In this document: in pieces, positions 49,941-59,179 of the stretch
Position numbering within the stretch: position 1 is the first letter of the stretch
Layout of the letters: each line of letters opens with the position of its first letter
Assembly (NCBI RefSeq): GCF_029643245.1
Contig: NZ_CP116398.1
Coordinates: 2,852,001-2,916,000 of the forward strand
DNA length: 64,000 nt
Reading direction: 5' to 3'
Source of the DNA: Methylomonas sp. EFPC3
GTDB lineage: Bacteria > Pseudomonadota > Gammaproteobacteria > Methylococcales > Methylomonadaceae
Notes under the pieces: generated by a model
Databases searched by the model: none
Told to the model about the DNA's origin: nothing
What the model saw: the letters and a program-made list of their open reading frames with translations, nothing else
Translations under genes and position numbers: made by a program

Positions 49941-50861
49941 TCACTCTCGCGAATTTTCGGCGTTCTCTTGAGATTTTCTTGACCGAGGATGCGCGCTGTC
50001 GTAAATCTTTGCCAGATACTGGAAATCCAAATGCGTGTATATTTGAGTCGTTGCAACGCTGCTGTGTCCGAGCAACTCCTGAACAGCCCGGATATCCTGA
50101 CTTGACTCTAAAAGATGACTAGCAAAAGAATGCCGCAGCATATGCGGATGAACATGCTCATCCAAACCTATTTTTTTACCCCACCGGCTCAACCGTAGCT
50201 GAACGGTACGCGGGGATAGCCTTCGCCCTGAAAATGATATAAACAGCGACGACTCAGAACAATCCGGGCGAACATTTAGCCAGCGATTGACCGCGACAAT
50301 GGCGTTGGAACCAATCGGAACCAGCCTTTGCTTACCGCCTTTGCCGAAACGCACCAACAAAAACCCCGCCGCAAAGTCGACATCGGACAGATCCAACTTC
50401 ACCAATTCGCTTAGCCTAAGCCCTGATGAGTAAAATAGTTCGAACATGGCAATATCCCGTATTTCATACACGGAATCAGCCGCTGCATCCAACATTCCCG
50501 ACATCTGATCGACATCCAACACCTTAGGCAATCTTTTTGGAGCCTTGGGCGCCCGAATATGCAAAACAGGATTGGCCGCAACGTGTTTTCCTTTGAGCAA
50601 AAATCGGTAAAAGCTACGCAACGCTGCCAAATCTCGGCCGATGGTTTTGCTGCTGATTCGATCCTTATGCCTAGCCGAGACATATTGGCGCACTTCGCCC
50701 GGCTGCACATCAGCCCAACTCCGGATTTCTTTAGAACAACAAAAATTGGTAAACCGCGCCAAATCGCGCTGGTAATTGACAGCAGTATGCTCCGAAACCC
50801 TCTTTTCTTCGCGCAGATACCGTAAGAACAAGCCTACTAAGCTATGCGCAGCAGCATCCAC
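49941..50861 (-). CDS. xerC: Tyrosine recombinase XerC
   Basis: A 306-aa site-specific recombinase that resolves chromosome dimers at dif together with XerD. The N-terminal SAM-like domain (FLRYLREEKRVSEHTAVNYQ) is followed by a catalytic domain with Arg in SSGLRLSELVKLDL, H-x-x-R in HMLRHSFASHLL, the later His in LGHSSVATTQIY and the nucleophile Tyr in QIYTHLD. Length and neighbours (DUF484, dapF, lysA) match the usual dapF-DUF484-xerC order, so XerC is preferred over XerD. Confidence 0.95.
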   Translation of the reverse strand: MDAAAHSLVGLFLRYLREEKRVSEHTAVNYQRDLARFTNFCCSKEIRSWADVQPGEVRQYVSARHKDRISSKTIGRDLAALRSFYRFLLKGKHVAANPVLHIRAPKAPKRLPKVLDVDQMSGMLDAAADSVYEIRDIAMFELFYSSGLRLSELVKLDLSDVDFAAGFLLVRFGKGGKQRLVPIGSNAIVAVNRWLNVRPDCSESSLFISFSGRRLSPRTVQLRLSRWGKKIGLDEHVHPHMLRHSFASHLLESSQDIRAVQELLGHSSVATTQIYTHLDFQYLAKIYDSAHPRSRKSQENAENSRE

Positions 50862-50865
50862 AGCA

Positions 50866-51555
50866 CTAATCCAGCTGCTGCAACAACGAAATCAACCGCG
50901 TCCCAATAATCTCGCTCATCTGAGTCAAAAATACGCTTCCCATACTGTAATGAAACCGACTTTCGTCGCGGCTACCAATAGCCAATAGACCTTCGAGCTG
51001 GGTAAACACCATTGGGATAATCGCACACGACTTGACTTCCATGGCCGCATCACCGAACAAAAAAGTCGCTTGCGCCAACGTCGGACGCCCGCATTTGGGC
51101 TGATTGGTCGCCAGTTCGTTGGCAAAATGTTTCAAGTTCGGTTCATCCGCCGTAACAAACAAATTACTGATTGGCGAATAGACGCCACCCCTGATAATTT
51201 TGATTCCGACAAAATCCGTCAGAAAACATTCTGACAACACATCGCTCAAGTTCGCAATCGCATCCTCCAGAGAATTCGCTTCCAACATAGCCAGTGTCAA
51301 CTCATGCATGCGATTAAACGACGCATCATTTTCCCTGGCTATATCTATCAACGCATTCAGCTGACTTTCCTGCTCTTGATGCTTGACCCGGAAGATTTCC
51401 AACTGCTTGGATATCAAGGAGATTGCGTTGCCACTGGGGTGCGGGATATGCATTTGCTCCAACAAGTCCAGATGGTGATGAAAGAAATCCGGATGAAGCC
51501 GCAAGTAGTCGACCACCAAAGCATCCGTGATATCCGCGCGCCGCTCGTCAATCAT
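50866..51555 (-). CDS. DUF484 family protein
   Basis: A 229-aa GAF-like protein. It starts with VVDYLRLHPDFFHHHLDLLE and HPSGNAISLISKQLEIFRVK, the family signature, and ends with GSVFLTQMSEIIGTRL. DUF484 genes almost always sit between dapF and xerC in gammaproteobacteria. Function is unknown. The start overlaps the dapF stop by four bases. Confidence 0.92.
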   Translation of the reverse strand: MIDERRADITDALVVDYLRLHPDFFHHHLDLLEQMHIPHPSGNAISLISKQLEIFRVKHQEQESQLNALIDIARENDASFNRMHELTLAMLEANSLEDAIANLSDVLSECFLTDFVGIKIIRGGVYSPISNLFVTADEPNLKHFANELATNQPKCGRPTLAQATFLFGDAAMEVKSCAIIPMVFTQLEGLLAIGSRDESRFHYSMGSVFLTQMSEIIGTRLISLLQQLD

Positions 51556-52382
51556 ATGCTTATTCGCCCCTCAAATACCGTAACTGCCGGCCCGGTCATG
51601 AATACCGGATACCCCCTGCCCGACCAATTGATCCGCAACTCTCCGCCAGGCAAACGCACAGTAACCTGGCTATCCAACAGGCCGAGTTCTATACCGGCCA
51701 CCACCGCAGCACAGGCACCGCTGCCGCAAGCCAACGTTTCCGCAGCACCTCGCTCATAGACCCGCAAGCGAACATATGATCGATCCACGATCTGCATAAA
51801 ACCGATATTAGCCCTTTGCGGAAAAAATTCGTGGCGCTCTAACCGCGGCCCCAATTGCGCTACAGGCGCTCGCTCAACATCATCTACAATCAGCACAGCA
51901 TGCGGATTACCCATGGAAACCGCGGCAAATTCGATGCATTCGTCGTCGAGCAATAACGAATAAATCGGTAGTTGTTTTGGTGCGATTAGCGGTATCTGTT
52001 CCGGTTCATGCCGCGGCACCCCCATATTAACCCGGACCAAACCGTCAGTATCGAACCCCAACACCAATTGACCGGCATCGGTATCCACGACAATTTCCGC
52101 TTTGTCGCACAATGCTTTTTCCCGCACGAAACGGGCAAAACACCTTGCCCCGTTGCCGCACTGAGACACTTCACTGCCATCGGCGTTAAAAATACGATAT
52201 TTAAAATCGGCATTTGCGCTGACAGGCTTCTCGACTAACAATACTTGGTCGCATCCGACCCCGAAATGCCGGTCAGAGAGAAAACGAACTTGACCGGCAC
52301 TCAGATCGATCTGCTGTGAAACAGCATCAATAACGATAAAATCATTACCTAAGCCGTGCATTTTGGTAAAACGAATCTCCAT
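51552..52382 (-). CDS. dapF: Diaminopimelate epimerase
   Basis: A 276-aa enzyme turning LL- into meso-diaminopimelate for lysine and peptidoglycan. Both active-site cysteines are present, in SQCGNGARCFARF and in LACGSGACAAVV. It starts MEIRFTKMHGLGNDFIVIDA, the invariant family start; the longer upstream frame is not used because it would overlap lysA. Confidence 0.96.
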   Translation of the reverse strand: MEIRFTKMHGLGNDFIVIDAVSQQIDLSAGQVRFLSDRHFGVGCDQVLLVEKPVSANADFKYRIFNADGSEVSQCGNGARCFARFVREKALCDKAEIVVDTDAGQLVLGFDTDGLVRVNMGVPRHEPEQIPLIAPKQLPIYSLLLDDECIEFAAVSMGNPHAVLIVDDVERAPVAQLGPRLERHEFFPQRANIGFMQIVDRSYVRLRVYERGAAETLACGSGACAAVVAGIELGLLDSQVTVRLPGGELRINWSGRGYPVFMTGPAVTVFEGRISI

Positions 52383-52389
52383 AACCGTC

Positions 52390-53637
52390 CTATGGCAACA
52401 AGCGTTCGCCAATCCATAATTGCTCAACACCCTCCCGTTCACGGACCAGATGGCAGTCACTACCGTCAACGATCACCTCGGCCGCACGAGGCCGGGAATT
52501 GTAATTCGAGCTCATCGAAAACCCGTACGCTCCTGCCGAGCGGACCGCCAACAAATCGCCCGGAGCCAGCGTCAACACTCGGCCTTTACCCAAGAAGTCA
52601 CCGGTCTCGCAAACAGGGCCGACAATGTCCCATTCCAATTCTTGCCCGGAATTGACCGACCGAGCCGGCACGATATCCTGCCATGCACTGTAAAGTGCCG
52701 GCCTGAGCAAGTCATTCATTGCCGCATCAACTATCGCAAAATTTTTATTAGGGGTTGGCTTTAGGTACTCGACTTTGGTCAGCAAAATACCGGCATTGCC
52801 AACAATCGCCCTGCCAGGTTCCAACAAAATCTCGAAATCTAATTTGCCCAAACGCTGCAGCAACGCATCGACGTATTCCGCCGGCGCCGGCGGCGTTTCG
52901 TCGCGATAGCGAATGCCTAAACCACCGCCTAAATCCAAATGATGCAGCTTGATTCCTTCCGCAGCAAGCAAATCCACCAGCGCCAGCACCCTATCCAATG
53001 CATCCAGAAACGGATTGAGCCCTGTCAGTTGAGACCCTATATGGCAATCGATCCCGACCACTTGAATATTCGGCATAGCCGCCGCGCGCCGGTATTCGTG
53101 GATAGCACTATCGATGTCGATACCGAATTTATTCTCCTTCAAGCCGGTTGAGATGTAAGGATGGGTTTTGGCATCGACATCGGGGTTCACTCGGAACGAT
53201 ACCGGCGCCAAAACACCAAGTTGTCCGGCTAACTCGTTGATCCGATCGAGCTCACCGCTGACTTCAACGTTAAAACAACGGATGCCGACTTGCAAAGCCG
53301 CCAAAATTTCGTCCGCGCGCTTGCCTACCCCAGAAAATACGATGTCGCCGGGACGCCCTCCAGCCGCCAATACTCTCTGCATTTCTCCGAACGAAACAAT
53401 ATCGAATCCCGAACCCAAGCGGGCCAACAAATTGAGTAGCGCAATGTTTGAGTTGGCCTTCACGGCGTAACAAATTAAATGCCGATGCGAGCCGAAAGCC
53501 CGATCAAAGGCTTGCCATTGTTGTTCCAACGCGGCACGCGAATAAATGTAGCAAGGTGTGCCGTATTGGGCGGCAATGCTTTCAACAGCAACATTTTCGG
53601 CAAACAAAGCCTGTTGCCGATAGTTAAAAAAATCCAT
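52390..53637 (-). CDS. lysA: Diaminopimelate decarboxylase
   Basis: A 415-aa PLP enzyme (alanine racemase fold type III) making lysine from meso-diaminopimelate. The PLP lysine is in ICYAVKANSNIALL, the catalytic Cys region is GPVCETGDFLGKGR, and the Gly loop LDLGGGLGIRY is intact. It is followed by dapF 7 bp later, so lysine synthesis genes are coupled. Confidence 0.96.
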   Translation of the reverse strand: MDFFNYRQQALFAENVAVESIAAQYGTPCYIYSRAALEQQWQAFDRAFGSHRHLICYAVKANSNIALLNLLARLGSGFDIVSFGEMQRVLAAGGRPGDIVFSGVGKRADEILAALQVGIRCFNVEVSGELDRINELAGQLGVLAPVSFRVNPDVDAKTHPYISTGLKENKFGIDIDSAIHEYRRAAAMPNIQVVGIDCHIGSQLTGLNPFLDALDRVLALVDLLAAEGIKLHHLDLGGGLGIRYRDETPPAPAEYVDALLQRLGKLDFEILLEPGRAIVGNAGILLTKVEYLKPTPNKNFAIVDAAMNDLLRPALYSAWQDIVPARSVNSGQELEWDIVGPVCETGDFLGKGRVLTLAPGDLLAVRSAGAYGFSMSSNYNSRPRAAEVIVDGSDCHLVREREGVEQLWIGERLLP

Positions 53638-53639
53638 GT

Positions 53640-53765
53640 TTATTTTTCTTGTTTGGGAACGTAAATCGGCGGCTGACTATCGGGCATATACAACGGCCCG
53701 GTCTGACCACAAGCCTGCAAAAGCAGACACCATAAAATTAAAGCAAGCAGTCTTTCAGTCGCCAT
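53640..53765 (-). CDS. lptM: Lipoprotein LptM/YifL-like
   Basis: A 41-aa lipoprotein. The signal MATERLLALILWCLLLQAC ends at the acylated Cys, followed by the conserved GQTGPLYMP of LptM, a small factor that helps the LptDE lipopolysaccharide translocon mature in the outer membrane. It lies directly before lysA with a two-base gap, the common lptM-lysA-dapF arrangement. Confidence 0.9.
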   Translation of the reverse strand: MATERLLALILWCLLLQACGQTGPLYMPDSQPPIYVPKQEK

Positions 53766-53859
53766 AAGCAAACGAGATGGTTTAGATTGATCGATCGAAT
53801 ATACCATAGCCAGCCCCCCGAAAGAACGAGAGCCCCGCCAATCTGGGATTCACCATGAA

Positions 53860-53881
53860 AAAGGGGGCTGAAGCCCCCTTT
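53860..53881 (-). terminator. Terminator after pilQ
   Basis: AAAGGGGGCT / AGCCCCCTTT, a ten-base-pair stem with a two-base nominal loop (the loop opens in RNA), followed by a T run on the minus strand, 30 bp after the pilQ stop. The A/T flanks allow action in both directions. Confidence 0.85.
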
Positions 53882-53911
53882 CTACGGATACCATCTCCGC
53901 GACAAACGCAA

Positions 53912-56164
53912 TTACTTTGCGCTCAACGATTCCTTGACGATCTTAGGCGTTATGAAAACCAGCAACTCCTTCTTGTTATCGGTTTTTATGCTCTTTTTGA
54001 ACATCCACCCAATTACCGGAAGATCAGACACCCATGGCACTGTATTATACGAATCCTGCACAGTAGACTCGTAAATACCGCCCAGAACAACTGTTTCGCC
54101 GTCCTCGACCTGCACCTTGGTTTTCAACTGCCGCGTATCGATCGGTACGGTGGCGTTGCCTCCGGTCGCCAATGGCGTACCCGGCGAGTCTTTTTTGATA
54201 TCCAGCTGCATAATCACGCTGCCGCTAGGGGTAATTTGCGGAGTTACGTTCAACTCCAACACTGCATCGACCAACTGCGTGACCGGTCCGGTTGCTTGGC
54301 TTTGGGTTTGATAAGGAATTTGCACACCTTGTTTGATCGAAGCTTGAACCCGGTCGCTGGTCATGACCCGAGGATTGGATACCAACTCACCCTTGCCGTC
54401 GTCCTGCAGCGCATTGATCTCCAAATTCAACAAATAGTCAGCGCCCCGAGCCAAGGTCAACGCCAGCGCACCGCCGCTGGACGCCGCCAACGCCGAACCT
54501 AAATCCGCCAGAATTTGCGAATTTTCACTGGTATCCACACCGCTGCCGGTCATACCGTATTGCGTTCCACCGTTGACATCGGCCTTGTGGGCAACACCGA
54601 ATTTGGTACCCAGATTTTGGGCAAAGGAAGTATCTGCGATCACGATGCGCGACTCGATCAACACTTGCCGCACCGGTACGTCCAATAATTTGATCATTTT
54701 ACGGACGTCTTCCATCGCTTTGGCAGTATCTTTGACAATCAACGTATTGGTCCGGGCATCCACGATCGCGGTGCCACGGGGCGACAGCAATCGCATACTG
54801 GTCGCCCCTCCTAATCCGCCGGCTTGACCCGCGCCGCCCAAACCTGCCGGACTGGCAACAGAACCACCGCCACCACCACAACCACCGCCGCCACTGGCAC
54901 CGCCCGCTCCCGACTGTCCACCTTGTGAGTTGTTGCCGATACCCATCAGCACACCGCAAATTTCGGAAGCCTTGGCGTAATTGATCTGGACGTTTTCAGT
55001 TTTCAACGGCTCCAGCTCTTCGAAAATCTTCTTCGAATCCAATTCTTCCTGCTCGATTTTCATGATCTCGGCTACGGGCGCCACCATCACCACGTTGCCA
55101 TTTTGGCGCTTCGCCAAGCCTTTGGCCTTCAAAATCAGCTCCAAAGCCTGATCCCACGGCACGTCATTCAACCGTAGAGTAACGTTCCCGGCCACAGAAT
55201 CGGCAGCGATGATGTTCAGCTCGGTAAAATCAGCCAGAATCTGGAGCACCGAACGAACCTCGATATCCTGAAAATTCAAAGACAGTTTGTTGCCGACATA
55301 GGGAAACTTTTCCTTTTGTTGCGCTTCCTTTTCCGCCGGCGTTAACGGTCTGAACTCCACCGTCAACAAGTTATCGGCTTGATACGAGGAATATTCGTAA
55401 TTGCCGTTGTTCGGCGTTATCGTAACGTTAACGCTGTCACCTTTCGGAACCGCCTCGATTCTTTGCACTGGCGTGGCAAAATCCGATACATCAAAGCTCT
55501 TGACCAATGACTCCGGCAAACGGGTATTCAAAAAATTCAACACCACTTTACCGCCGCTCTGCTTGGTGTCCACCACGGTGTTGGCCGCCGACAAACCCAA
55601 CAGCAAGCGCCCTTCTCCATTCGGCCCCCGCCTAAAATCAATGCTCCTGATATTTTGCTCGGGCAAAAACTTGCTGATCACCGAATTCTTCGCCGCAGAA
55701 GGCGCTTGCTGCACTGTCGTGTTGACAGCAGAAACCGTACCGGCCGACTTCAGGAGCACGTAAAACTTATCGCCCTCAACTCGAGTCTCGTAGGGCACTT
55801 TCTCGATCAGGTTAATAATGACCCGGGTACGACCGGATGCTTCCACTACATATACGGTGCCGGCGGCACCTTGATTGATCGGAAAACTTTTTTTCGCCAA
55901 ATTACTCTTGACGCCAGCGAAATCTAACGCAATTCTCGACGGGTTATCGGTTTGAAATATTTTCGGCTCGACCAATCCGCCACTGGTTTCCAACTGGATT
56001 TGGACTTGATTGCCGGCTAACGACGAGAACTCGAGGTTATTGATCGCCGCATCTTCGGCTCGCACCGGCATCCCGGCCAGCAACAACACCAAAAACAGAA
56101 ACCATCGTTGACTCGAAAACCGTCCCAAGCCAATCCGTACGCCATTATTAAGTTCGATACTCAT
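53912..56164 (-). CDS. pilQ: Type IV pilus secretin PilQ
   Basis: A 750-aa outer-membrane secretin forming the pilus exit pore. It has a signal peptide (FLFLVLLLAGMPVRA), two AMIN peptidoglycan-binding domains (about residues 40-260), N0/N1 secretin domains (about 290-400) and the C-terminal secretin domain with VPVRQVLIESRIVIADT and the closing DNKKELLVFITPKIV. A Gly-rich stretch with one Cys (about 408-445) interrupts the N1 region and is unusual. The ATG at 56164 follows AAAGGG; a start seven codons upstream would overlap pilP. Confidence 0.95.
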   Translation of the reverse strand: MSIELNNGVRIGLGRFSSQRWFLFLVLLLAGMPVRAEDAAINNLEFSSLAGNQVQIQLETSGGLVEPKIFQTDNPSRIALDFAGVKSNLAKKSFPINQGAAGTVYVVEASGRTRVIINLIEKVPYETRVEGDKFYVLLKSAGTVSAVNTTVQQAPSAAKNSVISKFLPEQNIRSIDFRRGPNGEGRLLLGLSAANTVVDTKQSGGKVVLNFLNTRLPESLVKSFDVSDFATPVQRIEAVPKGDSVNVTITPNNGNYEYSSYQADNLLTVEFRPLTPAEKEAQQKEKFPYVGNKLSLNFQDIEVRSVLQILADFTELNIIAADSVAGNVTLRLNDVPWDQALELILKAKGLAKRQNGNVVMVAPVAEIMKIEQEELDSKKIFEELEPLKTENVQINYAKASEICGVLMGIGNNSQGGQSGAGGASGGGGCGGGGGSVASPAGLGGAGQAGGLGGATSMRLLSPRGTAIVDARTNTLIVKDTAKAMEDVRKMIKLLDVPVRQVLIESRIVIADTSFAQNLGTKFGVAHKADVNGGTQYGMTGSGVDTSENSQILADLGSALAASSGGALALTLARGADYLLNLEINALQDDGKGELVSNPRVMTSDRVQASIKQGVQIPYQTQSQATGPVTQLVDAVLELNVTPQITPSGSVIMQLDIKKDSPGTPLATGGNATVPIDTRQLKTKVQVEDGETVVLGGIYESTVQDSYNTVPWVSDLPVIGWMFKKSIKTDNKKELLVFITPKIVKESLSAK

Positions 56165-56168
56165 TATT

Positions 56169-56723
56169 TTATAACCCTTTATCATCGGCCATCGCTAACG
56201 CGGACTCTTGTTCGCGCCAAGTGCCAGGTTTGTCCGGAACGATCTCCATCAGCTCTATTTTGTCGTCGAGGATACGCAAAATTTTGCCGTAGTTTTGCCC
56301 CATATGATTCCCAACTTGAACCCGGTGTATGGTCCCGTCATTCGCTCTGATCAGTCCCCAGAACCCCTTCTCGTTGCGCAACGTTCCCACCATGCGTAAA
56401 GTATCCAGCGGATAAGCCTCCAGCTCTTCTTTGCGGCGTTCGGTATCGGGATGAATACCGCTCACCCCGGAAACATCGACACTGCTGTCGTCATTCGCTC
56501 TCTCGATCTGCCGGAACGGATCGCGCAAACCGTCCGGTTTAAAAATAAACGACTCGACCACTTTTATTTCAGGCAAAGGCTCTATCGGCGCCTTGGGCCG
56601 AGATTTGACTTCCTGAACATATTTATTCAAATCGCTGACGTCGTCGCCACCGCAACCGCTAAGAACCAACAAGAACGCCAAGCATGCCGGAGTCGAGACG
56701 ACTCTGCACTCAATCCCCATCAC
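56169..56723 (-). CDS. pilP: Type IV pilus lipoprotein PilP
   Basis: A 184-aa inner-membrane lipoprotein. A lipobox (VLSGC) is followed by a flexible stretch and a beta-domain with LDTLRMVGTLRNEKGFWGLI and VGNHMGQNYGKILRI. PilP links PilNO to PilQ. The start overlaps the pilO stop. Confidence 0.94.
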   Translation of the reverse strand: MMGIECRVVSTPACLAFLLVLSGCGGDDVSDLNKYVQEVKSRPKAPIEPLPEIKVVESFIFKPDGLRDPFRQIERANDDSSVDVSGVSGIHPDTERRKEELEAYPLDTLRMVGTLRNEKGFWGLIRANDGTIHRVQVGNHMGQNYGKILRILDDKIELMEIVPDKPGTWREQESALAMADDKGL

Positions 56724-57340
56724 TGTCCTCTCCGTTTTTTTGCCGCCGCACCGGCTTGCCCGGATTCGCTTTCGTTGTAGGTTTTGATGATGGCCGCCAT
56801 GGTCATCCCGTCTTTACCTTCTTTACCTAGCGGGGTAATTTGCACATCGTGTACCGTAACGATACGCGGTAAGGACGCCAATCCGCTGACAAATAAACCC
56901 AGTTCCTCATATTTGCCGACAACCTGAATGTTGATCGGCAATTCCGAATAGAACTCCCGATTAACCTCCGCGCCGGGTTGGAACAACTTGAATTCCAAGC
57001 CGCTGGCTAGCCCGGTCTGGGAAATGTCTACCAGCAAACTGGCCACTTCCGCTTTGGTCGGCATCTGCTTCAACATGTCGCCCAGCGACGCCTCGATCTG
57101 TTCGAGTTGATCCCGGTAATCCTGCAAATTAATGGCTTTCTTCTGTTTGACTTCGAATGCGCTCTTCAAACTGGCCTCTTGTTTTTCCAACGCCTCCAAC
57201 TCATCCAACTGCGGGATCGTGACCAAGTACACGCCGGCAGCGGCGGTCAGCAGCGAAAAAATGACAATGACGATAATTTTTAGCGGTGTCGGCCAACTTC
57301 CCGCAGCGTTGACGTCCCAATTGACTTCGGACAAATTCAT
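56720..57340 (-). CDS. pilO: Type IV pilus alignment protein PilO
   Basis: A 206-aa protein with one membrane segment (LKIIVIVIFSLLTAAAGVYL), a coiled coil (about 50-95) and a ferredoxin-like periplasmic domain (QTGLASGLEFKLFQPG and VSGLASLPRIVTVHDV). It pairs with PilN in the inner membrane. It overlaps pilN and pilP by a few bases. Confidence 0.94.
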   Translation of the reverse strand: MNLSEVNWDVNAAGSWPTPLKIIVIVIFSLLTAAAGVYLVTIPQLDELEALEKQEASLKSAFEVKQKKAINLQDYRDQLEQIEASLGDMLKQMPTKAEVASLLVDISQTGLASGLEFKLFQPGAEVNREFYSELPINIQVVGKYEELGLFVSGLASLPRIVTVHDVQITPLGKEGKDGMTMAAIIKTYNESESGQAGAAAKKRRGQ

Positions 57341-57909
57341 TTTGCAGCCCCTCCAGGAACTTTATCCGCCTTCTTGCCCTGCTTTGCCGTCAACGTAAAG
57401 TCGTTCATGGTTCCGCTTTTCTTACCCTCGCCCCGAATAACGGTCAGCACAGCGCCGTTGAGCCATGGAGAATTGTCTATTGCTCGCATATAAGCCGACA
57501 CCCGGGCATTGGATTCCGCCTTACCGTCCAACGTTATCAGAGCCCCGGCTTGAACGAATTTAGTTATATAAACACCTTCGGGCGTGGTTTTAGCCAACTC
57601 TTCAAACAGATGCACCACTTCCGGACGACTTTCCTGCAATTTTTGAATGACTTCTATCTTGGTCAACAATCGGTTTTTCTTGTCTTCGATATCTTTTATT
57701 TCCTGAATTCTCTTGTCGAGAATGGCAATCTCGTTTTGCAGCATTGTGTTACGCAAGGTCTGGTATTCCTTCAAACCTTCGATGTATAAATAGACAACCA
57801 CCAAAATAAATGCGGTGGCCACTATTCCCGCGCCAATACCGGCAACAAATTCCTGTTGTCGCCTTTTCCTAAGCTCCTCGCGCCAAGGCAGTAAATTAAT
57901 TCTGGCCAT
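57337..57909 (-). CDS. pilN: Type IV pilus alignment protein PilN
   Basis: A 190-aa protein starting MARINLLPWREELRKRRQQE, the conserved INLLPWR motif that binds PilM. One membrane segment (IVATAFILVVVYLYIEG), a coiled coil and a periplasmic domain follow. The ATG overlaps the pilM stop (TAATG); the longer upstream frame is not used. Confidence 0.94.
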   Translation of the reverse strand: MARINLLPWREELRKRRQQEFVAGIGAGIVATAFILVVVYLYIEGLKEYQTLRNTMLQNEIAILDKRIQEIKDIEDKKNRLLTKIEVIQKLQESRPEVVHLFEELAKTTPEGVYITKFVQAGALITLDGKAESNARVSAYMRAIDNSPWLNGAVLTVIRGEGKKSGTMNDFTLTAKQGKKADKVPGGAAK

Positions 57910-58970
57910 TAGTCGAAACTCCTTAACGCCAAGCCGCAAGCAATCATCATCGCCGGCGTATCGTTACTGAGACTTTGCGGCTTGACCCGATTGGACAGCG
58001 CCATATTGATAAACGGATTGGCTATATAAGAAGGTATGCCCAAATCGCGCTCGACTAATTTGTCCAACCCCGCGATAGACGCGCAACCGCCCGCCAGAAT
58101 CAATGCGTCGACGCCACGGTTGGCGCTTGAAGACACGAAAAATTGGAGCGATCTAGCAATTTGCTGCAACATGGCTTTTTTGAAAGGCTCCAGTACGTCG
58201 GCCGCGTAGTTGTCCGGCAAACCGCCATGCTTCTTGGCCAACCCCGCCTCTTCGTAGGAAAGTCCGTAACGGCGTTGAATTTCCTCGGTCAATTGTTTGC
58301 CTCCGAAACCCTGTTCACGGGTGTAAACCGTCTTTCCGGCATGCAATATATTCAACGACGTCATCGTCGCGCCGATATCGGCGATCGCGACAGTCATACC
58401 GCCAATCCCTTCGGGCAGTTGGTCGATCAACAGCGAAAAAGCATTTTCCATGGCAAATGCCTCGACATCGACCACCACCGTTTTCAAGCCGGCATAAGCC
58501 AGTGCTGCAACGCGGTCTTCGATATTTTCCCGCCGGGACGCCGCAAGCAGCACATCCACCATATCCGGGTTGCTTTTGGTTACCCCTTGCACCTCGAAAT
58601 CCAAATTCACCTCGTCAAGCGAATAAGGAATGTACTGATCCGCTTCGACCATGATCTGTTCTTCCATCTCGGCATCGGTCAGCGAAGCCGGCATCGATAT
58701 GATCTTCGTCATTACCGACGAGCCGGCAACAGCGACGCTGGCGTGCTTGGCCTTGGTAGCCGATTGCTTGACCGCTGCCTTGATCGCTCCGCCAATTTGC
58801 TCGACATTAGTGATATTCTTGTCAACGATGGCGTCCTGGGGTAGCGGCACTACGGCGTAACTCTCGACTTTATATCGCGCACCTGCCCGACTTAGCTCCA
58901 ACAACTTGACCGCCGCCGTACTGATATCCACTCCCAATACAGCCGACGGATTCCTGCTGAACCAGCTCAT
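57909..58970 (-). CDS. pilM: Type IV pilus assembly ATPase-like protein PilM
   Basis: A 353-aa actin-fold cytoplasmic protein. Motifs are VLGVDISTAAVKLLEL at the start, VAIADIGATMTSLNIL in the middle and LILAGGCASIAGLDKLV near the end. It binds ATP and the N-terminus of PilN. It is the first gene of pilMNOPQ. The start is MSWFSRNPSAV; two extra codons upstream are possible. A TATACT -10 box lies on the minus strand at 59051-59056. Confidence 0.95.
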   Translation of the reverse strand: MSWFSRNPSAVLGVDISTAAVKLLELSRAGARYKVESYAVVPLPQDAIVDKNITNVEQIGGAIKAAVKQSATKAKHASVAVAGSSVMTKIISMPASLTDAEMEEQIMVEADQYIPYSLDEVNLDFEVQGVTKSNPDMVDVLLAASRRENIEDRVAALAYAGLKTVVVDVEAFAMENAFSLLIDQLPEGIGGMTVAIADIGATMTSLNILHAGKTVYTREQGFGGKQLTEEIQRRYGLSYEEAGLAKKHGGLPDNYAADVLEPFKKAMLQQIARSLQFFVSSSANRGVDALILAGGCASIAGLDKLVERDLGIPSYIANPFINMALSNRVKPQSLSNDTPAMMIACGLALRSFD

Positions 58971-59179
58971 GAACAAACCCTTTTTGAATCATAAAAGACT
59001 AAACTTAGCTCGCACAGCGCAACCGAGGCCCGCAGAAGCTCTACGGTCCAAGTATAGATGGTTTTTTTATTTTCATCCTGTTAGATGAACCACTTTATAA
59101 GTAACTTTAGCTTATCGACCCCATGTACAGGAATTTCCTAAACCGATTCTTGTAAATCTTTTAACGCATTCGTATTGCT

